Positions 1-8,400 of a DNA stretch of 64,000 nt are shown piece after piece (positions within the stretch are counted from its first letter, which is position 1; each line of letters begins with the position of its first letter). The stretch is from Streptomyces nitrosporeus (GTDB lineage: Bacteria; Actinomycetota; Actinomycetes; Streptomycetales; Streptomycetaceae). The notes under the pieces are model-generated. The model was given only the letters and a program-made list of their open reading frames with translations, was not told the DNA's origin and did not search any database. Position numbers and translations under genes: made by a program. The stretch is taken from positions 2,542,001-2,606,000 of the forward strand of contig NZ_CP023702.1 of the NCBI RefSeq assembly GCF_008704555.1, written 5' to 3'.

Positions 1-34
1 GGGCTTCAGAGAAGTCGCTGTTCCCGTGGTTAAG

Positions 35-73
35 AACCTATGGTGATTGCCGCTGCGGGCGCAAACTATTTTT
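35..73 (-). promoter_or_regulatory. WhiB7/WblC-type autoregulated promoter, reading off the left edge
   Basis: On the minus strand a -35 TTGCGC (64 to 59) is separated by 18 bp from a -10 TAGGTT (40 to 35). An AT-rich block AAAAATA (73 to 67) lies 2 bp upstream of the -35. In the actinomycete WhiB7/WblC family the regulator's AT-hook binds an AT-rich block just upstream of the -35 while the Fe-S protein holds sigma region 4. Transcription would start near base 28 and leave the window. In other actinomycetes the gene downstream of uvrD2 on this strand is whiB7/wblC, which has a long leader, so this is probably its promoter. The gene itself is not in the window. Confidence 0.6.
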
Positions 74-87
74 CCGACGAGTTTTCC

Positions 88-2310
88 TCACCCGTCCAGC
101 CCACCGCCCGGATCCTCGTCACCTACCGTCCGACCTGCGCAGATCGCCAGAACGTCGGCCCCGAACCGGGTCAGCTTCCGGTTGCCGACGCCCGGGATGA
201 CGACCAGTTCCGACTCCGTGTCCGGCGCCGCCTCCGCGATCGCCATCAGGGTCTTGTCGGTGAAGACGCACCAGGCGGGCTGCCTGGTCTCCTGCGCCCG
301 CGCCGCCCGCCACTCCCGCAGCCGCTCGTACAGCCCCTCGTCCATGTCCGAGGGACAGTCCTCGCAGCGCATCAGTTTCATCTCCCCGGCGCCGGTGAGG
401 GTCCTGCCGCAGACCCGGCAGCGCACGGGGCCGCGCCGGCGGGGGCGGTCCTCCCGGCCGCCGCCGGCCGTACCGCGTCCGGCGGCGGTGCCGCGGTCGA
501 TCCCGCCCCCTCCCCCGGTGCCACCCCGGGTGCCGAGGGCGGTGGAGCCGGGCCGCAGGCCGTTCAGGAACCGGGTCGGCCTACGGCTGGAGCGCCCACC
601 GGGGGAACGGGACAGCGCCCACGAGAGCGAGAGATGGAACCGGGCCCGGGTGACCCCGACGTACAGCAGCCGGCGTTCCTCCTCGACCTGCTCGTCCGTC
701 CTGGCGTACGCGATCGGCATCATGCCCTCGGTCATCCCGACCAGGAACACGGCGTCCCATTCCAGCCCCTTCGCCGAGTGCAGCGAGGCGAGGGTGACGC
801 CCTGGACCGTCGGGGCGTGCTGGGCCGCCGCCCGTTCGTCGAGCTCCGCCACCAGGTCGGAGAGCGTGGCGCCCGGCTTCGCCCGCTCGAAGTCCTCGGC
901 CAGCCGCACCAGCGCGGCGAGCGACTCCCAGCGGTCCCGTGCCGCGCCGGAGCCGGTGGGCGGTGTGGTGGTCCAGCCCTTGGTCGAGAGCACCGCCCGG
1001 ACTTCCGCCGGCAGGTCGTCGGCCCCGTCGAGCAGGGGGTCGTTGCCTCCGGCGCGGGCGGCCCCGCGGAGCGCCACGCCGGCCTCGCGCACCTCCGCCC
1101 GGTCGAAGAACCGTTCCGCGCCACGCAGCTGGTAGGGCACCCCGGCGTCCGCGAGTGCCTGCTCGTACACCTCGGACTGGGAATTGACCCGGAACAGCAC
1201 CGCGATCTCACCGGCCGGCACCCCGGCGGCGATCAGGTCACGGATCCTGCGGGCGGTGCCCTCCGCCTCCGCGGGCTCGTCCTGGTACTCCGTGTAGACG
1301 GGTTCCGGGCCCTTGTCGCGCTGCGAGACCAGCTCCAGCCGGTGCTCGGCCGCCCGGCCGTGGGCCTGGCTCAGCAGTCCGTTCGCCAGGTGGACCACCT
1401 GGGGTGTGGAGCGGTAGTCCCGCACCAGTTTGACGACCGTGGCCTGTGGGTGGCGGGTGCGGAAGTTCAGCAGGTGTTCGGGGGTGGCCCCGGTGAAGGA
1501 GTAGATCGTCTGACTCGCGTCGCCGACGACGCAGAGATCGTCCCGGTCCCCCAGCCAGAGGTCGAGCAGGCGCTGCTGGAGCGGGCTGACGTCCTGGTAC
1601 TCGTCCACGACGAAGTGCTGGTACTGCCGGCGCACATGGTCGGCGATGTCGTGCCGGTCCTGGAGGATGCCGACGGTGAGCAGCAGGACGTCCTCGAAGT
1701 CGATCACCGACCGGTCGCGTTTCAACTGCTCGTACGTGGAGTAGATCTGTGCCAGCTCGGCGGGGTCGCGCGGGGCGTCGCGCAGGGTCTTGGCGACCGC
1801 CGCCGGATAGTCGGCGGGCACGGTCTGGGTGACCTTGGCCCACTCGATCTCGCTGGTGGCGTCCCGCAGCTCGTTCCTGTCGAGGCGGATACCGCAGCGG
1901 GCGGCCGCCTCGGCGACCAGCTGGACCTTGCGCTCCAGCAGCCGGGGCAGCTCACCACCGACTGCTTTCGGCCAGAAGTACTGGAGCTGGCGCAGGGCGG
2001 CGGAGTGGAAGGTGCGCGCCTGGACGCCGGTCGCGCCGAGCTGCCGGAGACGGCCGCGCATCTCGCCCGCCGCGCGGTTGGTGAACGTGACGGCGAGCAC
2101 GGTCGTCGGCTGGAGGATCCCGGCGCGCACCCCGTAGGCGATGCGGTGGGTGATCGCCCGCGTCTTGCCCGTCCCCGCTCCGGCCAGCACGCACACGGGC
2201 CCGTTGACGGCCAGCGCGACCTCGCGCTGTTCCGGGTCGAGGCCGTCCAGCACGGCGTCGGCGGACTCGGGGACCCGGGGGAAGAGGGTGGAATGCGTTG
2301 CTGCTGTCAC
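88..2310 (-). CDS. uvrD2: ATP-dependent DNA helicase UvrD2 (SF1, HRDC-tailed)
   Basis: A 740-aa superfamily 1A 3'-5' DNA helicase. Walker A GAGTGKT lies near residue 44-50, followed by motif II DEYQD, motif III VGDASQTIY and motif VI VGVTRAR. Towards the C-terminus come a four-cysteine zinc-type module (CRVC and CEDC) and an HRDC domain, the architecture of mycobacterial UvrD2. The GTG at 2310 is chosen because the downstream sequence VTAATHSTLFP is the conserved N-terminus; the open frame runs 35 codons further but looks like shadow sequence. It is divergent from mrx1 and ends just before the putative wblC promoter. It acts in DNA repair or replication-associated unwinding. Confidence 0.93.
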   Translation of the reverse strand: MTAATHSTLFPRVPESADAVLDGLDPEQREVALAVNGPVCVLAGAGTGKTRAITHRIAYGVRAGILQPTTVLAVTFTNRAAGEMRGRLRQLGATGVQARTFHSAALRQLQYFWPKAVGGELPRLLERKVQLVAEAAARCGIRLDRNELRDATSEIEWAKVTQTVPADYPAAVAKTLRDAPRDPAELAQIYSTYEQLKRDRSVIDFEDVLLLTVGILQDRHDIADHVRRQYQHFVVDEYQDVSPLQQRLLDLWLGDRDDLCVVGDASQTIYSFTGATPEHLLNFRTRHPQATVVKLVRDYRSTPQVVHLANGLLSQAHGRAAEHRLELVSQRDKGPEPVYTEYQDEPAEAEGTARRIRDLIAAGVPAGEIAVLFRVNSQSEVYEQALADAGVPYQLRGAERFFDRAEVREAGVALRGAARAGGNDPLLDGADDLPAEVRAVLSTKGWTTTPPTGSGAARDRWESLAALVRLAEDFERAKPGATLSDLVAELDERAAAQHAPTVQGVTLASLHSAKGLEWDAVFLVGMTEGMMPIAYARTDEQVEEERRLLYVGVTRARFHLSLSWALSRSPGGRSSRRPTRFLNGLRPGSTALGTRGGTGGGGGIDRGTAAGRGTAGGGREDRPRRRGPVRCRVCGRTLTGAGEMKLMRCEDCPSDMDEGLYERLREWRAARAQETRQPAWCVFTDKTLMAIAEAAPDTESELVVIPGVGNRKLTRFGADVLAICAGRTVGDEDPGGGLDG

Positions 2311-2395
2311 CCCGCCATGCTGCCAGGTCGCCGGGGGCGGGCGCGGAGGTTGTCCACAGGGACCGGCGTTCGTCGTACCGGTGGGGCGCCGGTAC

Positions 2396-2422
2396 GGGAA
2401 TGGCGGTGGGGTCACGTACGTT
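2396..2422 (+). promoter_or_regulatory. SigR-type promoter of mrx1 (GGGAAT-N18-GTT)
   Basis: GGGAAT at 2396-2401, an 18-bp spacer, and GTT at 2420-2422 match the SigR/SigH thiol-stress consensus exactly. Transcription should begin about 7-8 bp after GTT, giving a leader of about 90 nt before mrx1. A mycoredoxin is a natural target of a disulfide-stress sigma factor. Direct evidence is the sequence match; control by SigR is inferred. Confidence 0.8.
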
Positions 2423-2519
2423 TCCTGATACGGGAACGACTACTTCCTCCCTGCGGGAACGCACGGGACCGGGCTGTCCGCCTCCGGGCCGGACGGACGA
2501 GACAAGGAGCACCGACGAC

Positions 2520-2777
2520 ATGCCGGGCACTGTGACGATGTACAGCACCACGTGGTGCGGCTACTGCCGCCGGCTCAAGGGCCAGATGGACCGCGAAGGC
2601 ATCCCGTACACCGAGGTCAACATCGAACAGGACCCCGCGTCGGCGGCTTTCGTCGAGAAGGCGAACGGCGGAAACCAGACAGTGCCCACGGTTCAGGTGG
2701 TCCCCGCCGGCGGGGGCGCCGAGGTCGTCATGACGAACCCGAGCCTGGCACAGGTGAAGCAGGCGCTCGGCGTCTGA
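2520..2777 (+). CDS. mrx1: Mycoredoxin (glutaredoxin-like, mycothiol-dependent)
   Basis: An 85-aa thioredoxin-fold protein with the redox motif CGYC at residues 13-16 (context TTWCGYC) and the cis-Pro segment TVPTVQV near residue 55, typical of the Mrx1 branch of glutaredoxins. It would reduce mixed disulfides between proteins and mycothiol in the cytoplasm, using mycothiol in place of glutathione. The ATG at 2520 is preceded by the ribosome site AAGGAG. The gene is divergent from uvrD2, preceded by a SigR-type promoter and followed by a very stable hairpin terminator. The uvrD2-mrx1-nudC order is conserved in mycobacteria. Confidence 0.93.
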   Translation: MPGTVTMYSTTWCGYCRRLKGQMDREGIPYTEVNIEQDPASAAFVEKANGGNQTVPTVQVVPAGGGAEVVMTNPSLAQVKQALGV

Positions 2778-2794
2778 CCCCGCTCGCACCACGG

Positions 2795-2838
2795 CCCCCG
2801 GCCGGCACGGGACCCCCGGGTCCCGCGCCGGCCGGGGG
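2795..2838 (+). terminator. Strong hairpin terminator after mrx1
   Basis: Twelve base pairs (2795-2806 with 2827-2838), one mismatch, then eight more (2808-2815 with 2818-2825) around a very tight loop, followed by TTCTGTGT. It lies 18 bp after the mrx1 stop, between convergent mrx1 and nudC. Confidence 0.75.
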
Positions 2839-2910
2839 TTCTGTGTATCAGCGGTCCGTCGGTGGTCTTTGCCGCCCCCGGCGGGAGACGCCCCGGGCAC
2901 GGTCCGCGGC

Positions 2911-2994
2911 GGGCGGCCGGAGGTGCCGGCCCGCAACGGGCGGCCGGAGGCACCGCAGCGGGCGGTCGGAGATACCGCAGCGGGCGGCCGGAGG
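2911..2994. repeat. Degenerate tandem repeats, core GGGCGGCCGGAGG
   Basis: The 13-bp core occurs at 2911, 2938, 2960 (with one change) and 2982, at spacings of 27, 22 and 22 bp, joined by CACCGCAGC-like linkers. It lies in the convergent gap between mrx1 and nudC (2778-3062), which holds no gene. A fifth, more diverged unit may follow to about 3030. Confidence 0.65.
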
Positions 2995-3062
2995 GACCGG
3001 CCCGGGCAGGAGGCACCGCGGCAGGCGGCCAAAGAGACCGGCCCCGGTCCGGACATGCCGTC

Positions 3063-4013
3063 TCAGACCGGGCGTCCCGACCGGGCCGGGAGCGGCTTGC
3101 CGTACCAGAGCTCGACCAGCCGGGCCGCGATGGAGAGGCCGAAGGGCGGCAGGATCTCGCCCGACTCGAAGGCCTCGGCGAGTTCCTCACGGGAGAACCA
3201 GCGGGCCTCCTCGATCTCCTCGCCGTCCACGTTGATCTCCTCCGTCTCCGCGCGGGCCATGAAGCCCAGCATGAGACTGGACGGGAACGGCCAGGGCTGA
3301 CTGGCGACGTACTCGACCTCGGAGACGGTGATACCGGCCTCCTCGAAGACCTCGCGGGCCACCGCCTGCTCGATGGACTCCCCCGGCTCGACGAAGCCGG
3401 CGAGGGTCGAGAAGCGGCCCTCGGGCCAGTGCACCTGGCGGCCCAGCAGGGCGCGGTCCTGGCCGTCCGTGACCAGCATGATCACGGCGGGGTCGGTCCG
3501 CGGGTAGTGCTCCGCGCCGCAGGCGGGGCAGCGGCGGATGTGGCCGGCCGCCGCGATGACGGTCCGCTCGCCGCAGCGTGAGCAGAAGCGGTGCAGCCGC
3601 TGCCAGTTCTCCAGGGCGACGGCGTGCGCCATCAGGGCCGAGTCACGGGCGCTGAGGAGCATTCCGGCCTCGCGCAGCCCGGCGGGGCGCGCCGACTGGT
3701 CCATGCGGCCGGGCAGCGCGTCCTTCTGGAGCGCGAAGTAGCGCACGCCTTTCTCGTCGGTGCCCAGGAAGTAGCGGTGCGTCTCGGTCATCGGCGCCTC
3801 GAAGGCGGGCGTCATGAGGAGTTCCGTGCCGCCGTCCGGGGTGTCGTCGATCAGCGCCTGGCCTCCGGACACGACGAAGACCCGGGTCGTCGGGTGGCTC
3901 CAGGCCGCGGCGAGCCAGGCCTCGTCGAGCCGGTGGTGCGCGGCGCGGTCGATGCCGCTGGGCGCGGTGAGACCGATGGGACGGTCTGCGGTGGCGTTGT
4001 CGAAGGTGCTCAC
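3063..4013 (-). CDS. nudC: NAD(+) diphosphatase NudC (Nudix, zinc ribbon)
   Basis: A 316-aa NADH/NAD+ pyrophosphatase. Seen in the sequence: a four-cysteine zinc ribbon (CSRCGER then CPACGAEHYP), a Nudix box matching GX5EX7REUXEEXGU (starting GFVEPGES, with REVFEEAGI), and the SQPWPFPSSLM array that marks the NudC subgroup. It hydrolyses NAD(H) to AMP and nicotinamide mononucleotide; E. coli NudC also removes NAD caps from RNA. The start MSTFDNA at 4013 is the first plausible codon and leaves 44 bp to the upstream M20 dipeptidase gene, with which it is probably co-transcribed. Confidence 0.93.
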   Translation of the reverse strand: MSTFDNATADRPIGLTAPSGIDRAAHHRLDEAWLAAAWSHPTTRVFVVSGGQALIDDTPDGGTELLMTPAFEAPMTETHRYFLGTDEKGVRYFALQKDALPGRMDQSARPAGLREAGMLLSARDSALMAHAVALENWQRLHRFCSRCGERTVIAAAGHIRRCPACGAEHYPRTDPAVIMLVTDGQDRALLGRQVHWPEGRFSTLAGFVEPGESIEQAVAREVFEEAGITVSEVEYVASQPWPFPSSLMLGFMARAETEEINVDGEEIEEARWFSREELAEAFESGEILPPFGLSIAARLVELWYGKPLPARSGRPV

Positions 4014-4057
4014 AGGTGCTTCCTACTCCCCCGGGGGTGGATCGGGTGTTCAGAGAT

Positions 4058-5452
4058 TCAGCGGAGTGCCGTGGCCAGCTCACCCCAGAGGTGGGCGGCG
4101 GTCTCCGCACCTTTGAGGAGGAGACCGGTCTCGGCCTTCTCGTCGGGGCCGTGCCAGCCGTCGGACGGTACGGAGACGCCCAGGAAGAGGACCGGGGCGC
4201 CGAGTACGTCCTGGAGGTCGGCGGCGGGGCCGGAGCCGCCCTCACGGGTGAAGAGGATCTCCTTGCCGAAGGCACGGCCCATGGCGCGGGTCACCGCCTG
4301 GAGGGCGGGGTGGTCCAGCGGGGTCAGGCAGGGGCGGGTGGCCGGGGAGAAGGTGATCCGGTGGCGGATGCCCGCGGGGATCCGGGCCTCGGCCCAGGCG
4401 CGTACGAGGTCCTGGACACGGTCCGGGTCCTGGCCCGCGACGAGCCGGAAACTGATCTTGGCCAGCGCCGACGAGGGGACGACCGTCTTGCTGCCGGCGC
4501 CCTGGTAGCCGCCGCCGATGCCGTTGACCTCGGCGGTGGGGCGGGCCCAGACGCGTTCCAGGGTGGAGTAGCCCTTCTCCCCCGCGGTGGCCCCGGAGGC
4601 CGCGGTGCGCAGCCAGGCGGCCTCGTCGAAGGGCAGCCGGGCGAAGAGGGCCCGTTCGGCGTCGGTGAGTTCGGCCACGTCGTCGTAGAAGCCGGGGACG
4701 GCGACTCCGCCGTCGTCGTCGTGGAGGGCGGCGACCAGCCGGGCCAGGACGGTCGCCGGGTTGGGGACGGCCCCGCCGAACGACCCCGAGTGGATGTCGT
4801 GGGCGGGCCCGCGCAGTTCGATCTCGCACTCGGCGAGGCCGCGCATGCCGGTGCAGACGGTGGGGGTGTCCTCGTCCCACATGCCGGTGTCCGAGACGAT
4901 CACGGCGTCGGCGCGGAGCCTGCCGGCCCGCTGTTCGACCAGCGCGCGGAAATGCGGGGAGCCGGACTCCTCCTCGCCCTCGATCAGCAGTTTGAGGTGC
5001 ACGGCGGGGGTGGTACGGCCGGTGGCCGCGAGATGGGCGCGCACTCCCAGGGTGTGGAAGAGCACCTGGCCCTTGTCGTCGGCCGCGCCCCGCCCGTACA
5101 TCCGGCCCTCGCGTACGACGGGCTCGAAGGGGTCGCTGTGCCAGCCGTCCTCGCGGGCGGCGGGCTGCACGTCGTGGTGGCCGTAGACGAGGACGACGGG
5201 CGCGTCCGGATCGGCGGAGGGCCACTCGGCGAAGACCGCAGGTGCGCCGGGCGTCTCCCAGATCTCGGTGACCGGGAAGCCGGTCTCCGACAGCTCGGCG
5301 GAGAGCCACTCGGCACTGCGCCGTACGTCCTTCTCGTGCTCGGGCTGGGCCGAGACGGACGGGATGCGGAGCCACTCCGCGAGGCTGTCGAGGAATGCCT
5401 CGCGGTGCTGCTCGGTGTACAGACGGACGGCGCTGTCCGGGGTGTCGCTCAT
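4058..5452 (-). CDS. M20 family dipeptidase
   Basis: A 464-aa zinc-dependent M20 peptidase of the CNDP/dipeptidase type. The metal and catalytic motifs are present in order: YGHHDVQP (His ligand and the Asp after it), GRGAADDKGQ (bridging Asp), and EGEEESGSPHF (general-base Glu and ligand Glu). The insert between the metal half-sites is the lid/dimerisation domain. It starts 9 bp after the stop of adnB and probably belongs to the same transcript, ahead of nudC. The substrate cannot be read from the sequence; cytoplasmic dipeptides are likely, since no signal peptide is visible. Confidence 0.88.
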   Translation of the reverse strand: MSDTPDSAVRLYTEQHREAFLDSLAEWLRIPSVSAQPEHEKDVRRSAEWLSAELSETGFPVTEIWETPGAPAVFAEWPSADPDAPVVLVYGHHDVQPAAREDGWHSDPFEPVVREGRMYGRGAADDKGQVLFHTLGVRAHLAATGRTTPAVHLKLLIEGEEESGSPHFRALVEQRAGRLRADAVIVSDTGMWDEDTPTVCTGMRGLAECEIELRGPAHDIHSGSFGGAVPNPATVLARLVAALHDDDGGVAVPGFYDDVAELTDAERALFARLPFDEAAWLRTAASGATAGEKGYSTLERVWARPTAEVNGIGGGYQGAGSKTVVPSSALAKISFRLVAGQDPDRVQDLVRAWAEARIPAGIRHRITFSPATRPCLTPLDHPALQAVTRAMGRAFGKEILFTREGGSGPAADLQDVLGAPVLFLGVSVPSDGWHGPDEKAETGLLLKGAETAAHLWGELATALR

Positions 5453-5461
5453 GCTTCGAGC

Positions 5462-8400
5462 CTATCGGCCCCGCGGAGGTGGCTCGTCCAGCAGGAGCCT
5501 CTCCAGCTCCGCCCGCCCCGGCAGCCGGGCCGGGCGGACGGTCTCGCCGGTGCGTACGTAGAGGAAGGTCGCGGTGACCGCCTCCGGGTCCAGGTGGTGG
5601 AGTTCGGCCCAGGCCAGGCGGTAGACGGCGAGCTGGAGCGGGTCGGCCGTGCGGTGCCGGGTGGTCTTCCAGTCGACGATCTCGTAGGTGTCCCCGGTGC
5701 GGTACACCGCGTCGATACGGCCGCGGATCACCCGGCCCGCGAGGATGATCTGGAACGGGGTTTCCACCCGATAGGGAGTGCGCCGGGCGTACGCCGTGCG
5801 CTCGAAGGCCTCCTTGAGCTCGGCGAGGTCGCGTTCGTCGGCGATCTCCGTGTCGTCGCCCCCGGGCAGCTCGTCCGGGCCGAGCATGGGCAGCGGCAGC
5901 TCCTCGAACCGGGATTCCACCCAGGCGTGGAAGCGGGTCCCCCGGCGGGCCGCGGGCTGCGGCGGCTTGGGCATGGGGCGGGCCAGCTCGCGCGCGAAGC
6001 CGTCGGGGTCGTCGGCGAGGTGCAGCAGCTGGGTGGCGGAGAGCGAGGCGGGTACGACGACGTCGTGCACGGCCGCGCGGGCGCGGCGCAGCTCACCGGC
6101 GAGGGCGTCGAGGTCACGGTCCCAGGAGGCGAGGGTCCGCAGCTCCTCCGGGGTGAGGTCCGGCCCGTCCGACGGGAGTCCCGCCCCGTCCGGCGCGGCG
6201 GCCGTCCCCGCGGTGAGGGCTCCCGCCTCCTCGACGGGCGCCCGGGCGGCGGGCACGCGCGGGCGTGCGGGACCGCCCGCGGGCGCGTCGTGGCCGTACG
6301 GGGTCCCCCCGCCGTGGGGCTCACCCTCTCCGTGGGGCTCACCCTCTCCGTGGGACGGCTCCTCGTCGCGGAGCGGCTCCACGTGACCCGGCAGTCCGTC
6401 GCCCGGCAGTCCGTCGTACGGAGGTTCGTCGTACACAGGTTCGCCGTACGGGGGTTCCTCGTCGTAGGGCGGAGGCTCCTCCTCGTCGTAGGGCGGCTCC
6501 TCGTCGTACAGAGGCGGCTCCCCGTCGTGCGGCAGGGCGGCGTCGTGCGGTGGCCGCCGGGCCGCCGGCCGGTCCGGTGTCCCGTACGCGCCGGGTGCCG
6601 GGGCGGCCGACAGTGCCTCCAGGTGGGCCAGCACCGTGTCGCGGGCGGCCCGGCGGCGGGCCAGGGCGCGCTCGTCCAGCGGGAGGGGCCAGGCCTGCTC
6701 CGCCTCCTGTTCCCGGAGTGCGGGGTTCTCCTCGTCCGGTTCCGGCTCGTCCGCCCAGACCTCGATCTCCCCGTATCCGGCCGCGCAGTGCTCGTACAGC
6801 GCGTCCAGGAAGGCGGACGGGCCGTGCGGTTTCTTCTGGGTGGGCCCCCACCAGTGCCCGGAGCCGAGGAGCAGCCGGCGCGGGCGGGTGAAGGTGACGT
6901 ACCCCAGGCGCAGTTCCTCGGTGTGCTGGTGGGCCTTCATCGCGTCCTTGAACGCCTTGAGGCCCTTGGCGTCCCAGGAGCCGACGGCCGGGAGGGTCGG
7001 GGCGTCTCCGCGCAGGGCGTGCGGCAGCACCTTGGACTGCGAGGTCCAGGCGTCCCTGGGCCGGGTGCTGGGGAACTGGCCGGTGACCAGCCCGGGGACG
7101 GCGACCACGTCCCACTCCAGGCCCTTGGACTTGTGCGCGGTGAGGACCTTGACGGTGTTCTCGCCGCCGGGCAGGGCGTTGTCGAGGCCCTTCTCGTACT
7201 GGGCGGCGGTGCGCAGGAAGGCGAGGAAGGCGAGCAGGGACGCCTCCTTGTCGACGGCGGCGAACCCGGCCGCGACGTCCAGGAAGTTGCCGAGGGTCTC
7301 GCGGCGCCGGGCGGCCAGGGCCTGCGGCGAGGCGGAGAGTTCCACCTCGAGGCCGGTGGCGGCGAGGACCCGGTGGAGTACGTCCATGAGCGGGTCGGCC
7401 AGCGAACGGCGCAGCTCCCGCAGCTCGGTGGCGAGGCGGGCGTACCGCACCCGGGCCTCGGTGGAGAAGGGCAGCTGGTCGTCCTCGTGGCCGCCGGAGT
7501 CCAGGAAGGTGTCGAGGGCGTCCGCGAGGGAGATGACCTCGGCCGGGTCGGTGCCCTCGACGGCCTCCGCCAGCCGGCGGTCGGGGTCGGCGCCGTCGCC
7601 CTGCCCGGTCCGGTGGACGAGGAGCCGGGCGCGCCGTCCGAGCAGGGCGAGGTCGCGGGGGCCGATCCGCCAGCGCGGGCCGATGAGCAGCCGGACCAGG
7701 GAGGCGTTGGCCCCCGGGTCCTGGAGGACCTCGCAGACGGCGACGAGGTCGGCGACCTCGGGGAGGTGCAGCAGCCCGGACAGGCCGACGACCTCGACCG
7801 GGATGTCGCGGGCGACGAGCGCGGCCTGGATGCGGGGGAAGTCTCCGGCGGTCCGGCACAGGACGGCGATCTCGCCGGGCGGTGTACCGGTGCGCACGAG
7901 GTGGGCGAGGCTGTCGCCGAGCCAGTCGATCTCCTCCGCGTGCGTACGCAGCAGGGCGCACCGGACCGTGCCGTCCCGTTCGGCGCCGGGGGCGGGGCGC
8001 AGTGCCTCGACGCCCTCGTGCATGGCGCGCAGGGGGTCGGCGAGGCCGTTGGCGAGGTGGAGGAGCCGGCCGCCGCTGCGCCGGTTCTCGCTGAGGGAGT
8101 AGCGGGTGGCGGGGGTGCCGTCGGCGTGCGGGAAGTGGCGGGGGAAGTCGTCGAGGTTGGCGACGGACGCACCGCGCCAGCCGTAGATCGCCTGGCAGGG
8201 GTCGCCGACGGCGGTGACGGCGTGTCCGGTGCCGCCGTCGGGGCCGCTGCCGAAGAGGGCGGAGAGCAGCAGCCGCTGGGCGACGGAGGTGTCCTGGTAC
8301 TCGTCGAGCAGGACGACCCGGAACTCCTCGCGCAGCAGCGCGCCGACCTCGGGCCGGGTGAGGGCCAGCTCGGCGGAGAGGGCGATCTGGTCACCGAAGT

